Of a stretch of DNA of 64,000 nucleotides, positions 1 through 11,061 are shown piece by piece. The notes beneath the pieces are model-generated. The model was not told where the DNA came from and did no database searches. It worked only from the letters and a program-made list of their open reading frames with translations. Within the stretch, counting starts at the first letter, position 1, and each line of letters starts with the position of its first letter. This stretch comes from Gammaproteobacteria bacterium (lineage in GTDB: Bacteria > Pseudomonadota > Gammaproteobacteria > JAKBBU01): assembly GCA_021773195.1 (NCBI GenBank), contig JAJFKN010000055.1:1-64000 (forward strand), written 5' to 3'. Made by a program: the position numbers and the translations under genes.

Positions 1-998
1 TTTAAGATTTCGGTATTTTCAGATCCCGTATAAAAACGCATACCCGCTGTGGCCGTTTGTCCCGGTGCAATACTCAAGGTTGGTCCCACAAAACCTAGGG
101 TATACAAATCACTGTCGCTGTTATAACGACTGTATAGATTGCTCATTTGTTGTGAAGGCAAGATCCAAGCACTCAAAAAGTAACGCTGAGTCATAGCTAC
201 CCAACCGCCTTGAGCACGCTGAGTTAAATCTTCCTTGCGCATGGTTTTGAATTTGAGCTTGGTATAGGGCGTTTCTTTTGTGGAATAAGCAGCCATAAGC
301 GTGTTATGAAGCATTTTACTCATTTTCACATTGGATACGGGGGTTCGCGTTAAGTTCCCTGTGACATGCCCAGTAAACATTTCTTTAGAGGTATTATCAA
401 TTTTATAACCCACATTAATTAAATTACTGCCGCGGGTGAATAAAAAGCTCTTAGTAACCTTCAAGCCCTGAGGATCTTGCCAGTTCAATAAGACAGTCAA
501 ATGATCTTTACTGGGCTCCAATTGGTAACTGGTTCCACTGGCTTTGAAATTCAGCGGACTAACAATTTTTTCTTTACCTAAAGTCCCAACTAAATTGCTT
601 GGAGCTACGTACAGCGTGGCCGACTTATCATTTAATAGTGGAAAGGGGACGTTGGGCGTCTTTTGCGATAAGGGGTACTTAGGCAAATTAGAACGAATAA
701 TTTTACCACCCAAGGTATCGATGGCCACATTCATAGTATCGGTGTGTACTTGGATAGTACGTTCTGCAGGCGTTTGAGTGCTTGACTGTGACGTGGCAGG
801 CCCTATGGGTACCGTGACATCCGCGCTGGTGGAAGCCTTGGCACTAGGCGCTAAGGCTTGGCTTGTGCCCGTGGTGGTTGCGGCTGTCTCATGGGCCTTT
901 GGTGTTGGCTGTGGGCCAAACTCTTTTTCCCAGTTGGTCCACAAAACAAACCCGATAATAAATAATGCAATGATCAGTATAGTGCGTCGATTTTCCAT
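1..998 (-). CDS. yidC: YidC membrane protein insertase, N-terminal part
   Basis: The gene runs off the left edge; about 332 N-terminal residues are visible. It starts at the ATG at 998-996 with MENRRTILIIAL, the YidC N-terminus: a short charged stretch, then one membrane segment (about residues 5-21). A low-complexity Thr/Ser/Ala linker follows, then the beta-rich periplasmic domain of gram-negative YidC. Family knowledge: YidC inserts and folds inner-membrane proteins, alone or with SecYEG. The five-TM catalytic core lies beyond the window. It is third after rpmH-rnpA-yidD on the minus strand, 18 bp after yidD, the usual gammaproteobacterial order. Confidence 0.95.
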   Translation of the reverse strand, partial: MENRRTILIIALFIIGFVLWTNWEKEFGPQPTPKAHETAATTTGTSQALAPSAKASTSADVTVPIGPATSQSSTQTPAERTIQVHTDTMNVAIDTLGGKIIRSNLPKYPLSQKTPNVPFPLLNDKSATLYVAPSNLVGTLGKEKIVSPLNFKASGTSYQLEPSKDHLTVLLNWQDPQGLKVTKSFLFTRGSNLINVGYKIDNTSKEMFTGHVTGNLTRTPVSNVKMSKMLHNTLMAAYSTKETPYTKLKFKTMRKEDLTQRAQGGWVAMTQRYFLSAWILPSQQMSNLYSRYNSDSDLYTLGFVGPTLSIAPGQTATAGMRFYTGSENTEIL

Positions 999-1016
999 AG
1001 TCGTTTTATCTGTCTC

Positions 1017-1265
1017 TTATTTTGGTACTTCATCAACCCCACCCGGATGCCACGGATGACAACGAGCAAGGCGCCTAGCGCTAAGCCACAAGCCGCGCAG
1101 TATACCATGGCGTTGGAGGCTTGTTTTAGCATATTGGGAACAGGTTGGATAAAATCGACAATGTTGGCCAACAAAAGGGCTAAAAAGAAAGCGGTACAAT
1201 AGAATAAGGCCTATAAGGCAGCTTTTTGTTGCGCGATGAATTGATCGAAGAGCTGATTTAAGCAT
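1017..1265 (-). CDS. yidD: YidD, membrane protein insertion efficiency factor
   Basis: 82 residues. It carries the YidD hallmark of a short hydrophobic amphipathic N-terminus (LIGLILLYRFLFSPF) followed by CRFYPTCSQYA and CHPWHPGG. YidD is a small inner-membrane-associated protein that helps YidC-dependent insertion. The gene overlaps the rnpA 3' end by 55 bp in another frame, so translation is probably coupled. The ATG at 1265 adds some 10 N-terminal residues relative to E. coli YidD; a later start cannot be excluded. Confidence 0.93.
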   Translation of the reverse strand: MLKSALRSIHRATKSCLIGLILLYRFLFSPFVGQHCRFYPTCSQYAKTSLQRHGILRGLWLSARRLARCHPWHPGGVDEVPK

Positions 1266-1573
1266 GTGCGTAATGCCTTCTTATCCAATGGGGCCGTTTT
1301 CTTATTGGCCATAATAACAATATCAAACCCCTTCAGCTCATCTTGACGCAAACGGAATGCTTCTCTCGCTTGGCGCTTTACCCGGTTTCTATCTATAGCG
1401 CGTTTGAGCCACTTCTTTTTTAGGACGAGGCCTAAACGAGGGTAATCCTGTTGATTTTCTAGGGCAAAGAGGGTCAGATCGCTAGGTACGACCTGGCAGG
1501 GATTGCGAAAAATCCGCTGATATTGAGCGGCGGTTTTTAGCCGCATATAGGAATGTAAACGGTAACTGTGCAT
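1211..1573 (-). CDS. rnpA: RNase P protein component
   Basis: 120 residues, normal RnpA length. The basic RNR signature is present (KRAIDRNRVKRQAREAFR, Arg62-Asn63-Arg64), with the preceding PRLGLVLKKK strand. RnpA binds the RNase P RNA and the 5' leader of pre-tRNA to support 5' end processing. Its ATG directly abuts the rpmH stop codon (TAA at 1574-1576, ATG at 1571-1573). An internal ATG at 1546 (MRLKTAAQY) is a possible alternative start. The 3' end overlaps yidD. Confidence 0.95.
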   Translation of the reverse strand: MHSYRLHSYMRLKTAAQYQRIFRNPCQVVPSDLTLFALENQQDYPRLGLVLKKKWLKRAIDRNRVKRQAREAFRLRQDELKGFDIVIMANKKTAPLDKKALRTCLNQLFDQFIAQQKAAL

Positions 1574-1708
1574 TTATGCAGATAAACGCTGCCGCCCTTT
1601 TGCTCTACGTCTTTTTAGTATTGCGCGACCACCACGGGTCTTCATACGAGCACGGAAACCGTGAGCGCGTTTACGCTTTATTTTACTAGGTTGAAAAGTT
1701 CTTTTCAT
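1574..1708 (-). CDS. rpmH: 50S ribosomal protein L34
   Basis: 44 residues starting [19 protein letters not shown] and ending [12 protein letters not shown], the near-invariant L34 sequence. It is highly basic and binds 23S rRNA in the large subunit. It heads the leftward rpmH-rnpA-yidD-yidC cluster and diverges, with one intervening gene, from the dnaA side of the origin. Confidence 0.97.
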   Translation of the reverse strand: MKRTFQPSKIKRKRAHGFRARMKTRGGRAILKRRRAKGRQRLSA

Positions 1709-1747
1709 GACATTGCCTAACTATTTGTATTAGTAAGTTTAATTTAT

Positions 1748-1776
1748 CTTGTGTACATTTTAAAATCATACACAAG
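1748..1776. promoter_or_regulatory. Inverted repeat upstream of rpmH
   Basis: CTTGTGTA (1748-1755) and TACACAAG (1769-1776) form an 8-bp dyad with a 13-bp spacer, 40 bp upstream of the rpmH start. The motif ATCTTGTGTA here recurs just before dnaA (about 3196-3205). It could be a promoter or operator element for the rpmH cluster; function is inferred only from position. Confidence 0.3.
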
Positions 1777-1879
1777 GACGCCCCTCCACGCCAGCAGGCC
1801 ATATTAGGGCTATTTTTAGGCTGTGTCAACGATAAAGCTGCCCCATGTGGCCTAGAGTCCCTATGCTACACTTCCCCTT

Positions 1880-2767
1880 ATGAATCACCTACAAGAAAAC
1901 ATTGCTCATATCTTTGGTCAAAAGGGTAAAGATTGGCTGCAATCCTTACCCGTAATAATGCAACAATTAGCCACTCACTGGGGACTATCTAATTTAATCC
2001 CCTTGGATAACCTAAGCTACCATTACGTAATAAAAGCGTTAAAAGAGCCAAATACCCCTGTAGTTATTAAAGTTGGTTGCGATCTTGCGTTAACCGAACA
2101 AGAAATCAAAACTCTACGTCACTTTGCAAACCATGGTTGCATTCAATTGTTGGATGTTCATAGCGACTTAAATGCATTATTACTGGAACAGGCCATTCCA
2201 GGAAAGCCATTAAATGATATTCATCCTAACACGCTAGATGATTATGCCAGCGTTGCCAAACAACTTTTTTCTGCGCCTCAACCAATTACAAATTCTTTCT
2301 TACCAATAAGTCATTGGTTAAGAGCGCTTGATAATGCAGATGATATTATCATTCCTCGAGAATTATTAAATAAAGCCATAACCTTAAAAAAGCATTTATT
2401 ACAAACTGCCGATGATAATATTATTCTACACGGTGATTTGCATCGTGATAATATTTTACAACACAGAAATAAATGGATTGCTATCGACCCCAAAGGGATA
2501 GTCGGTGAACGTGCTTTTGATGTTGCTGCTTTTGATTTTATTACGTCCTTTGAACTTGAAAATAATAATGACATAGAAAACTTATTTAAAAACCGTATTC
2601 ATTTATTAGCACATACATTAAATTTGAATGAAGACAGATTGAGGGCCTGGGTTTTTGTGCGCCTTATCCTAGGGGCTGCATGGTTTTTAGAGGATAAGGG
2701 GGATCCGAACAAATCCATTAATCTTTCTAAAAAAATATTCCCTCTTATTAATAATATATATATTTAA
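1880..2767 (+). CDS. Aminoglycoside phosphotransferase-like kinase (APH fold)
   Basis: 295 residues. The catalytic loop HGDLHRDNIL (about residues 184-193) and the metal-binding segment AIDPKG (about 201-206) are those of the APH/choline kinase superfamily, closest in feel to APH(6)/hydroxyurea phosphotransferases. VVIKVG near residue 60 supplies the ATP-binding Lys. It would transfer phosphate from ATP to a small hydroxylated molecule. The real substrate cannot be read from sequence, and antibiotic resistance should not be assumed. It lies alone between rpmH and oriC, where most relatives have no gene, so it is probably an insertion. Low GC and plentiful AAT/ATT codons fit that. Confidence 0.75.
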   Translation: MNHLQENIAHIFGQKGKDWLQSLPVIMQQLATHWGLSNLIPLDNLSYHYVIKALKEPNTPVVIKVGCDLALTEQEIKTLRHFANHGCIQLLDVHSDLNALLLEQAIPGKPLNDIHPNTLDDYASVAKQLFSAPQPITNSFLPISHWLRALDNADDIIIPRELLNKAITLKKHLLQTADDNIILHGDLHRDNILQHRNKWIAIDPKGIVGERAFDVAAFDFITSFELENNNDIENLFKNRIHLLAHTLNLNEDRLRAWVFVRLILGAAWFLEDKGDPNKSINLSKKIFPLINNIYI

Positions 2768-3241
2768 ATACTGTTATTGTTATTATTAGTCAAGCTGTTT
2801 TCTGTGGGTAAGTATTGTATTTCTTTTGAAATCAAAATGTTAAGTTGATGATAACTCTCGGTATAACTAAGGTATGAAGGCTGTATAGAGGGTTGACGGA
2901 TCTTGGATAACTAAGGTTTAAAAGTTTTCCACAGGGTTAACCACAGTATTCCCCACGAGTTTTCCACTGCTTTTAGCGTTGTTTTTTTATTATGTGAAAA
3001 GTTTAAGGGGAAAAGAGCTCGCTTTTTAAATTGAATAGCGTTATATTGTTTTCCCGTTTCGGCCTCAAGGCGTTTTATTTTCAGCGCTTGTTTTTTCCAA
3101 AATGGTTAAGTTTAAACGTGTTATCTTAAAAACAATAATATTATTAATGGGTTGAGGTGTATTTTTTTGTTGTGATTGTCTGTTTTGTTGTGGATATCTT
3201 GTGTAGAAAAATTATAAGCATGGGATGTTAGGAGAAGTTTT
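2768..3241. other. Candidate chromosomal origin (oriC)
   Basis: A 474-bp AT-rich gap between the APH-like gene and dnaA. It holds five close matches to the DnaA box TTATNCACA: TTACCCACA (2803-2811, minus), TTTTCCACA (2925-2933), TTAACCACA (2937-2945), TTTTCCACT (2960-2968) and ATATCCACA (3189-3197, minus). Three cluster within 44 bp. AT-rich stretches at about 2982-2996 and 3126-3148 could serve for unwinding. The dnaA promoter must also lie here. None of the boxes is a perfect consensus, so the origin call relies mainly on the rpmH/dnaA context. Confidence 0.6.
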
Positions 3242-4585
3242 TTGGAAATATGGAATACATGTCAGCAACATCTGCAAGATGAGTTTAGCCAACAACAATT
3301 CAATACATGGATTAGGCCCTTGCAGGTAGAGATGCGTGATAATACATTGTGCTTGTTGGCGCCCAATCGATTTGTTTTAGAGTGGGTAAGTGATAAATTT
3401 TTAAGTCGCATCACTGAGCTGTTGAAATCCCTGAGTGAGGGAGAGCCGCCCCCGGTCCATATTGAGATCGGTAGTTTGAATGGTGAAGCGCCAGAAAAAA
3501 TAGTCATGGCAACCCATGCGCCTCGTGAAGGAACCACAAAGGTCTCTGGGCAACAAATAACCCATAATAGCAAGCTCAATCATGGGTTTACCTTTGAGAG
3601 TTATGTGAAGGGTAAGTCTAATCAGCTGGCTTATGCTGCATCTTTGCAAGTGGCCGATAATCCTGGCGGCGCCTACAATCCTCTGTTTCTCTACGGTGGC
3701 GTTGGCCTTGGTAAAACTCACTTGATGCATGCCATTGGTAACAGTATCTTGAAAAATAACCCCAATGCTAAGGTAGTTTACCTCCATTCGGAACGTTTCG
3801 TGGCTGATATGGTTAAAGCCCTGCAAACCAATTCCATGAATCAGTTTAAACGTTACTACCGTTCAGTAGATGCTTTATTGATTGATGATATTCAATTTTT
3901 TGCAGGCAAAGAGCGTTCCCAAGAAGAATTTTTCCATACCTTCAACGCGCTTTTAGAGGGGCAGCAACAGATGGTGCTTACTTGTGATCGTTATCCAAAA
4001 GAAGTTAATGGATTGGAAGAGCGGTTAAAATCTCGTTTTGGTTGGGGATTAACCGTTGCTGTGGAGCCACCAGAGTTGGAAATGCGCGTTGCCATTCTCA
4101 TGAGTAAAGCTCAACAGTCGGGGGTTGATTTACCCTATGAAGTGGCTTTTTTTATTGGCAAGCGTATCCGTTCTAATGTTCGAGAACTGGAAGGTGCTCT
4201 GCGTCGAGTCATTGCTAATTCACAATTTACAGGGCAACCCATAACTGTTGAATTTGTGCGGGATTCTTTGAAGGATTTATTGTCCCTCCAAGATAAATTA
4301 GTCACTCTTGAAAACATTCAAAAAACTGTGGCGGAATATTACAAAATTAAGCTTTCTGATATTCTTTCAAAGCGTCGTAATCGCTCCATAGCGCGCCCGC
4401 GACAAGTGGCCATGACCTTGGCTAAGGAACTCACAAATCACAGCTTACCAGAAATAGGGGATGCTTTTGGTGGCCGTGACCACACGACTGTTTTGCATGC
4501 CTATCGGACCATTATGCGGTTTCGAGAAACCAGCGTGGATATTGCAGAAGACTTTAAAAATTTGATGCGCATTCTTTCCACCTAA
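3242..4585 (+). CDS. dnaA: Chromosomal replication initiator DnaA
   Basis: 447 residues, slightly short of E. coli's 467 because the linker domain II is compact. Order: N-terminal oligomerisation/helicase-contact domain (starting [14 protein letters not shown]), AAA+ domain with Walker [10 protein letters not shown] (about 152-160) and Walker [10 protein letters not shown] (about 212), then the DNA-binding domain with the DnaA signature [13 protein letters not shown] (about 411). It binds DnaA boxes and melts oriC. The start is a TTG at 3242, chosen because MEIWNTC matches the family N-terminus and AGGAG lies 7 bp upstream. It is followed by dnaN. Confidence 0.98.
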   Translation: MEIWNTCQQHLQDEFSQQQFNTWIRPLQVEMRDNTLCLLAPNRFVLEWVSDKFLSRITELLKSLSEGEPPPVHIEIGSLNGEAPEKIVMATHAPREGTTKVSGQQITHNSKLNHGFTFESYVKGKSNQLAYAASLQVADNPGGAYNPLFLYGGVGLGKTHLMHAIGNSILKNNPNAKVVYLHSERFVADMVKALQTNSMNQFKRYYRSVDALLIDDIQFFAGKERSQEEFFHTFNALLEGQQQMVLTCDRYPKEVNGLEERLKSRFGWGLTVAVEPPELEMRVAILMSKAQQSGVDLPYEVAFFIGKRIRSNVRELEGALRRVIANSQFTGQPITVEFVRDSLKDLLSLQDKLVTLENIQKTVAEYYKIKLSDILSKRRNRSIARPRQVAMTLAKELTNHSLPEIGDAFGGRDHTTVLHAYRTIMRFRETSVDIAEDFKNLMRILST

Positions 4586-4690
4586 AGATTGGTCTGATGG
4601 TAGAAACATTTTGTCAGTTTATTTCCCTATGTTTCCCTTGAAAACTTAAGGTAGAATAGGTCTTCGATTAAATGGTTATAGGTGAGCTCT

Positions 4691-5794
4691 ATGGATTTTA
4701 AGGTTACGCGTTCAGAATTAATTGCTGCGTTGCAAAGGGTTATAGGTGTTGTAGAAAAACGTCAAACCCTGCCGATTCTATCCAATGTTCTCATACAAAT
4801 AGTTGGTGAAATATTGTCCGTTACCGGCACGGATTTAGAAGTTGAATTAATTGGTCGCTGCCACCTTGAAGAGTCGGCTAATGATACTGAAATTACACTC
4901 CCTGGGCGTAAGCTTATGGATATTTGCCGTTCTTTGCCAGACGATGCCCTTGTGCACTTTAAATTGTCTGGTGAAAAGGTAACAGTAAAATCCGGCAAAA
5001 GCCGTTTTGTCTTAGCCGCCTTGTCTGCCAAAGATTTTCCAAATGTGGAAGAAGGCTCTGGTATGGTGGAGTTTTCTATCGCTCAATCTGCATTTCATGA
5101 TGTTATGGATAAGACGCATTTTGCTATGGCCCAGCAAGACGTACGTTACTATTTGAATGGGCTGCTTATGGAATTCGATGGTGCACAAGTGCGAGCAATT
5201 GCCACTGACGGTCATCGTTTGGCAATGTGCTATGAAGAAATAGCTGGCTTATCTTTAGAAAAAGCTCAAATCATCATTCCGCGCAAAGGGGTGTTGGAAC
5301 TGTTAAAGCTGCTAGATAATCGTGATGATACCATTTATGTGGTGGTGGGGAAAAATCATCTGCGCATCACTTCAGAAACCTTTACCTTCGTTACGAAACT
5401 TATTGAAGGTAAGTTCCCCGATTACAATAAAGTCTTGCCCAAAGGTGGCAATAAGTTACTTTCCATGGATAAAAATGTGCTGAAACAATCTCTCACTCGC
5501 GTGTCTATACTGTCTAATGAAAAGTTTCGCGGCGTGCGGGTTTTGTTGGGTGAAAATAGCTTTAGAATTCAGGCAAATAATCCTGAGCAAGAAGAAGCTG
5601 AAGAAGAATTACCCGTAGAATACTCCGGTGAAACTTTGGATATTGGTTTTAATGTAAGTTACCTCATTGATGTGCTGGGAACTATTTCTTCTGATGAGGT
5701 TAAGCTAACCTTCTTAGATGCAAATAGCAGTGTTATTCTTGAGGGAACAAACCAAGATAATGCCACTTATATTGTAATGCCAATGCGACTGTAG
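4691..5794 (+). CDS. dnaN: DNA polymerase III beta subunit (sliding clamp)
   Basis: 367 residues, the size of E. coli DnaN (366). It has three repeated clamp domains; MDFKVTRSELIAALQRV at the start and ending YIVMPMRL match the family, including the C-terminal MPMRL. The clamp ring tethers polymerase III to DNA. A GTG at 4682 would add three residues (MSS), but the ATG at 4691 aligns with the family start and has AGGTGAG just upstream. The recF ATG begins 3 bp after the stop. Confidence 0.97.
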   Translation: MDFKVTRSELIAALQRVIGVVEKRQTLPILSNVLIQIVGEILSVTGTDLEVELIGRCHLEESANDTEITLPGRKLMDICRSLPDDALVHFKLSGEKVTVKSGKSRFVLAALSAKDFPNVEEGSGMVEFSIAQSAFHDVMDKTHFAMAQQDVRYYLNGLLMEFDGAQVRAIATDGHRLAMCYEEIAGLSLEKAQIIIPRKGVLELLKLLDNRDDTIYVVVGKNHLRITSETFTFVTKLIEGKFPDYNKVLPKGGNKLLSMDKNVLKQSLTRVSILSNEKFRGVRVLLGENSFRIQANNPEQEEAEEELPVEYSGETLDIGFNVSYLIDVLGTISSDEVKLTFLDANSSVILEGTNQDNATYIVMPMRL

Positions 5795-5797
5795 AGC

Positions 5798-6910
5798 ATG
5801 CTCAACCAATTACAATTAACAAATTTTCGTAATATAGAAACTCTATGTCTGGAACCATCACCTGAAATGACACTTCTGTATGGTGAAAATGGCAGCGGTA
5901 AAACAAGTATACTGGAAGCTATTTATTACCTTAGTGTGGGGCGCTCCTTTCGTACCCGTCACAACAATCGTATTGTAAGAGAAGGTGCCGATTCATTCAT
6001 AATCTTTGGCGAGCTTCATTCAGAAGATGTCAGAACAACCATTGGTATCGAAAAGTCCCTCCATGGTGCAGGGCAAATGCGTGTGAATTACACCCCGGTA
6101 AAAACCATTGCAGAGTTAGCCCGACTCATGCCCGCACAATTTATCAATCCAGACAGTTATCAATTGCTCACAGATGGACCCAAGCACCGGCGTTTTTTTA
6201 TGGACTGGGGATTGTTTCACGTGAAACATTCCTTTATGGATATATGGCAAAAGCATAAACGGGTTCTAAGCCAGCGTAATGCAGCTATCAAATCCTTGCG
6301 CCCCGAAAATGAAATAATCCTATGGGATGAAGAGTATATTTCACTGAGTGAAACTATCCACAAAAAGCGTGGGGATTATATCCACGCATTCCAACCCCTG
6401 TTTTTAGAAATTCTGCGGGAATTCACCCATGTGCCGGATATCCAGGTAATCTATAAGCGTGGCTGGAGTCAGGGTAAAGACCTCGTGCAATGCCTAGAAG
6501 AATCTCTGGCGAAGGATAGAGAGCGTGGCTACACATTTTATGGGCCCCAGCGAGGTGATATTCAAATTACAGTAGAGGGAAAACCCGTTCAAGATATTCT
6601 CTCGCGCGGGCAGCAAAAAGCTCTGGTTTATGCCATGCACTTAGCCCAGGGAATGTTGCTCTACCAGCAAAGCCAAAAAGCCTGCCTTTATTTATTAGAT
6701 GACTTGCCCTCGGAGCTTGATACTCGCTCCTGCCGAGTTTTATTCGGGCTGTTAGACGTTTTACCTTCACAAATCTTCATTACAGGGGTTCATCGAGACC
6801 AGCTTAATCAGGTCTGTCCCCAAGATAGTGGCCATGAAATGTTTCATGTGAAACATGGGGAGGTCAAGTTTGTAGAGCAGCTCGAAGTCAAGCTTGGCGC
6901 TATTTCATAG
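5798..6910 (+). CDS. recF: DNA repair protein RecF
   Basis: 370 residues. SMC-like ATPase: Walker A GENGSGKTS (about 29-37), RecF signature region LSRGQQKAL and Walker B-type LLDDLPSELD (about 300). It loads RecA at gapped DNA with RecO and RecR. It is slightly longer than E. coli RecF (357). Unusually, two parS-like sequences lie inside the coding region, and both are read as Phe-His-Val-Lys-His (about residues 140-144 and near 350). The second sits in a C-terminal extension. Confidence 0.96.
   Translation: MLNQLQLTNFRNIETLCLEPSPEMTLLYGENGSGKTSILEAIYYLSVGRSFRTRHNNRIVREGADSFIIFGELHSEDVRTTIGIEKSLHGAGQMRVNYTPVKTIAELARLMPAQFINPDSYQLLTDGPKHRRFFMDWGLFHVKHSFMDIWQKHKRVLSQRNAAIKSLRPENEIILWDEEYISLSETIHKKRGDYIHAFQPLFLEILREFTHVPDIQVIYKRGWSQGKDLVQCLEESLAKDRERGYTFYGPQRGDIQITVEGKPVQDILSRGQQKALVYAMHLAQGMLLYQQSQKACLYLLDDLPSELDTRSCRVLFGLLDVLPSQIFITGVHRDQLNQVCPQDSGHEMFHVKHGEVKFVEQLEVKLGAIS
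6213..6228. promoter_or_regulatory. parS site 1 (inside recF)
   Basis: TGTTTCACGTGAAACA, a perfect 16-bp palindrome identical to the bacterial parS consensus bound by ParB. It is embedded in the recF coding sequence. Confidence 0.88.
6840..6855. promoter_or_regulatory. parS-like site 2 (3' end of recF)
   Basis: TGTTTCATGTGAAACA, one base different from the parS consensus (C to T at position 8), near the recF 3' end. It starts exactly 90 bp before site 3. Confidence 0.75.
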
Positions 6911-6929
6911 CTTTCATCCACAGGTATGA

Positions 6930-6945
6930 TGTTTCACGTGAAACA
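6930..6945. promoter_or_regulatory. parS site 3 (downstream of recF)
   Basis: TGTTTCACGTGAAACA, a perfect parS palindrome 20 bp after the recF stop codon, in the gap before the next gene. Confidence 0.88.
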
Positions 6946-7053
6946 TTAGGGCATTTCATGAGGGTTAATCCAATAAGATTTCCCCATAGTTCCTAGCTTT
7001 GTTATAGTGGTTCTTAGCCATAAGGCTGACATAATATAAATGAGGATTTCGCG

Positions 7054-7485
7054 ATGACAAGGAAACTATTACTTTCATTTCTACTTATTGCTTCTATAGG
7101 TGGTGTTGCCTATGCTGATGTTTGTCCAAAGCCTAGTACTTTTAAGGTTGTTGAAAACCCATATGGTACAGGTTATGACGTAAGCTCTGGCTCTTTCTAT
7201 GGCTATATTGCTACAGGAGGGACAGATCCTTCTAGCATAAATAAAATGGTTCTTAGGGGGGTAGAGTATCAAGCCTACACGCAAAAAAATGGAATGATTA
7301 AGTGCGACTATGTAACCAAACTACCAAGTGGTTCCTATAAGGTTTTAGGCACCTTCGATATGCAATCTGTGATGGTATATCATGCTCCACAGGCTAATGC
7401 TTTTTGGAAAGCAGTAGGTTGGGATGCGCAATGTTTGCCCCGTGGTGGCTATGCAAATTGTTCATTTAGCCATGTGATGAAATAG
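7054..7485 (+). CDS. Small secreted protein with four cysteines
   Basis: 143 residues. MTRKLLLSFLLIASIGGVAYA is a clear Sec signal peptide with an AYA|D cleavage site. The mature part has four Cys (24, 84, 127, 136), enough for two disulfides in the periplasm or outside the cell. Size and Cys number resemble the DUF3757 family of intracellular gammaproteobacteria, but that is a tentative impression. It stands alone between recF and gyrB, interrupting the usual recF-gyrB junction. A hairpin terminator follows. Function is unknown. Confidence 0.8.
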   Translation: MTRKLLLSFLLIASIGGVAYADVCPKPSTFKVVENPYGTGYDVSSGSFYGYIATGGTDPSSINKMVLRGVEYQAYTQKNGMIKCDYVTKLPSGSYKVLGTFDMQSVMVYHAPQANAFWKAVGWDAQCLPRGGYANCSFSHVMK

Positions 7486-7504
7486 CCTGTCCCCTAATAA
7501 TGAA

Positions 7505-7540
7505 GAACCCATTAGTTCTTATGGCTAATGGGTTTCTTAT
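7505..7540 (+). terminator. Rho-independent-type terminator
   Basis: AACCCATTAG (7506-7515) pairs with CTAATGGGTT (7525-7534) around a 9-nt loop, followed by TTCTTATT. It ends transcription of the secreted-protein gene before gyrB. Confidence 0.65.
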
Positions 7541-7673
7541 TGCTCAATTTATTGATCCGCTGCTCTTTATTTTGCCAGTGAAACCCTGAAAAAATAGCCT
7601 TCAAGCCCCTATTTATAGTACAATAGGCCGTTTGGTATCCGTTCCCATTTTGGGGATATTTTAAGCCCTCTGA

Positions 7674-10124
<2,451 letters not shown>

Positions 10125-10147
10125 TGGGCTCTATCAGCCATGGGTGA

Positions 10148-11053
10148 TTGGTGAAAAAGGTACTTATCAGTTTAGCGGCTTTGGTGATTCTTATTGCGCT
10201 AGTGGTTTTTATTACCCATAGCAGCAAGAAAGGCCCCCAAAATAAAGCGGTTCCCGTTAAGGTATTAACCTTAAAAGAGCAAACCTGGCCTAAAATCATT
10301 TTTAGCCCAGGCCTTATTCAATCTCAAAAAGAAATTACGGTGCAAGCGTCCCTTTCCGGTGGCGGCTATATTCAAGACATTTTAGTCAAATCAGGTCAGG
10401 CTGTTAAAGAAGGTACGGCCCTGTTTACCATCACACCTGGTGATGTCGTGGTGCGTTCGCCCTTTGATGGTCGCATAGGTTTAATAGATATTAATCCAGG
10501 CGAATTTGTGGAGCCAGGGGATGATTTAGTTACTTTGGATGTGCCCAACTCCTTGCGCGTGGAATTTACCGTGCCCCAAAGAGATTTAGACAAATTAAAA
10601 TTAGGATTGCCTGTCACACTCCACCTCGCTGATCATCGAACCGTTAACTATAACGCTAGTATAACGGCCATAGACAACCAATTAGACCCCACCAGTCATA
10701 CTCTACGGGTTTGGGCCACCTTAGAAAATGCCGATGGGAAGTTACAACCAGGCGTATATGTAAATGTCAGAGTGGAATATGGCCAATCCCAAGTATTGGC
10801 TGTGCCGGAATCTGCGATCGTCTATTCGCTTTCTGGAGATTCGCTGTATAAAGTGGATGGTGGCAAAGCCCAGCAAGTGACTATAAAACCAGGTCGAAGT
10901 TTCCGAAGTTGGGTGGCTATAAAAGAGGGCGCCTTACAGGCGGGCGATAAAGTCGTTACAAGTGGCCAACAAAACTTACATAATAGTGTTGCTGTGAATG
11001 TGGTGGGGGAAGATCAACAATCCCTACCAACCATTAATATACCCAAAAAATAG
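10148..11053 (+). CDS. RND efflux periplasmic adaptor (membrane fusion protein)
   Basis: About 300 residues. One N-terminal membrane anchor (VLISLAALVILIALVVFI) with no lipobox, then a lipoyl-like hybrid domain (ILVKSGQAVKEGTALFTI; RSPFDGRIGLIDINPGEFV) and beta-barrel/MP domains (LRVEFTVPQRDLDKLKLG). The alpha-hairpin is very short, as in compact HlyD/MexH-type adaptors. It bridges the RND pump to an outer-membrane channel. No ATG is available; start is TTG 10148 or GTG 10151, with a weak ribosome site. The RND pump gene follows after 8 bp. No outer-membrane channel gene is present here. Confidence 0.88.
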   Translation: MVKKVLISLAALVILIALVVFITHSSKKGPQNKAVPVKVLTLKEQTWPKIIFSPGLIQSQKEITVQASLSGGGYIQDILVKSGQAVKEGTALFTITPGDVVVRSPFDGRIGLIDINPGEFVEPGDDLVTLDVPNSLRVEFTVPQRDLDKLKLGLPVTLHLADHRTVNYNASITAIDNQLDPTSHTLRVWATLENADGKLQPGVYVNVRVEYGQSQVLAVPESAIVYSLSGDSLYKVDGGKAQQVTIKPGRSFRSWVAIKEGALQAGDKVVTSGQQNLHNSVAVNVVGEDQQSLPTINIPKK

Positions 11054-11061
11054 GTCTTATC

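Noticed and set aside
544..1174. Open frames on both strands over yidC and yidD
   Set aside because: They are shadows; yidC and yidD explain the sequence on the minus strand with conserved motifs.
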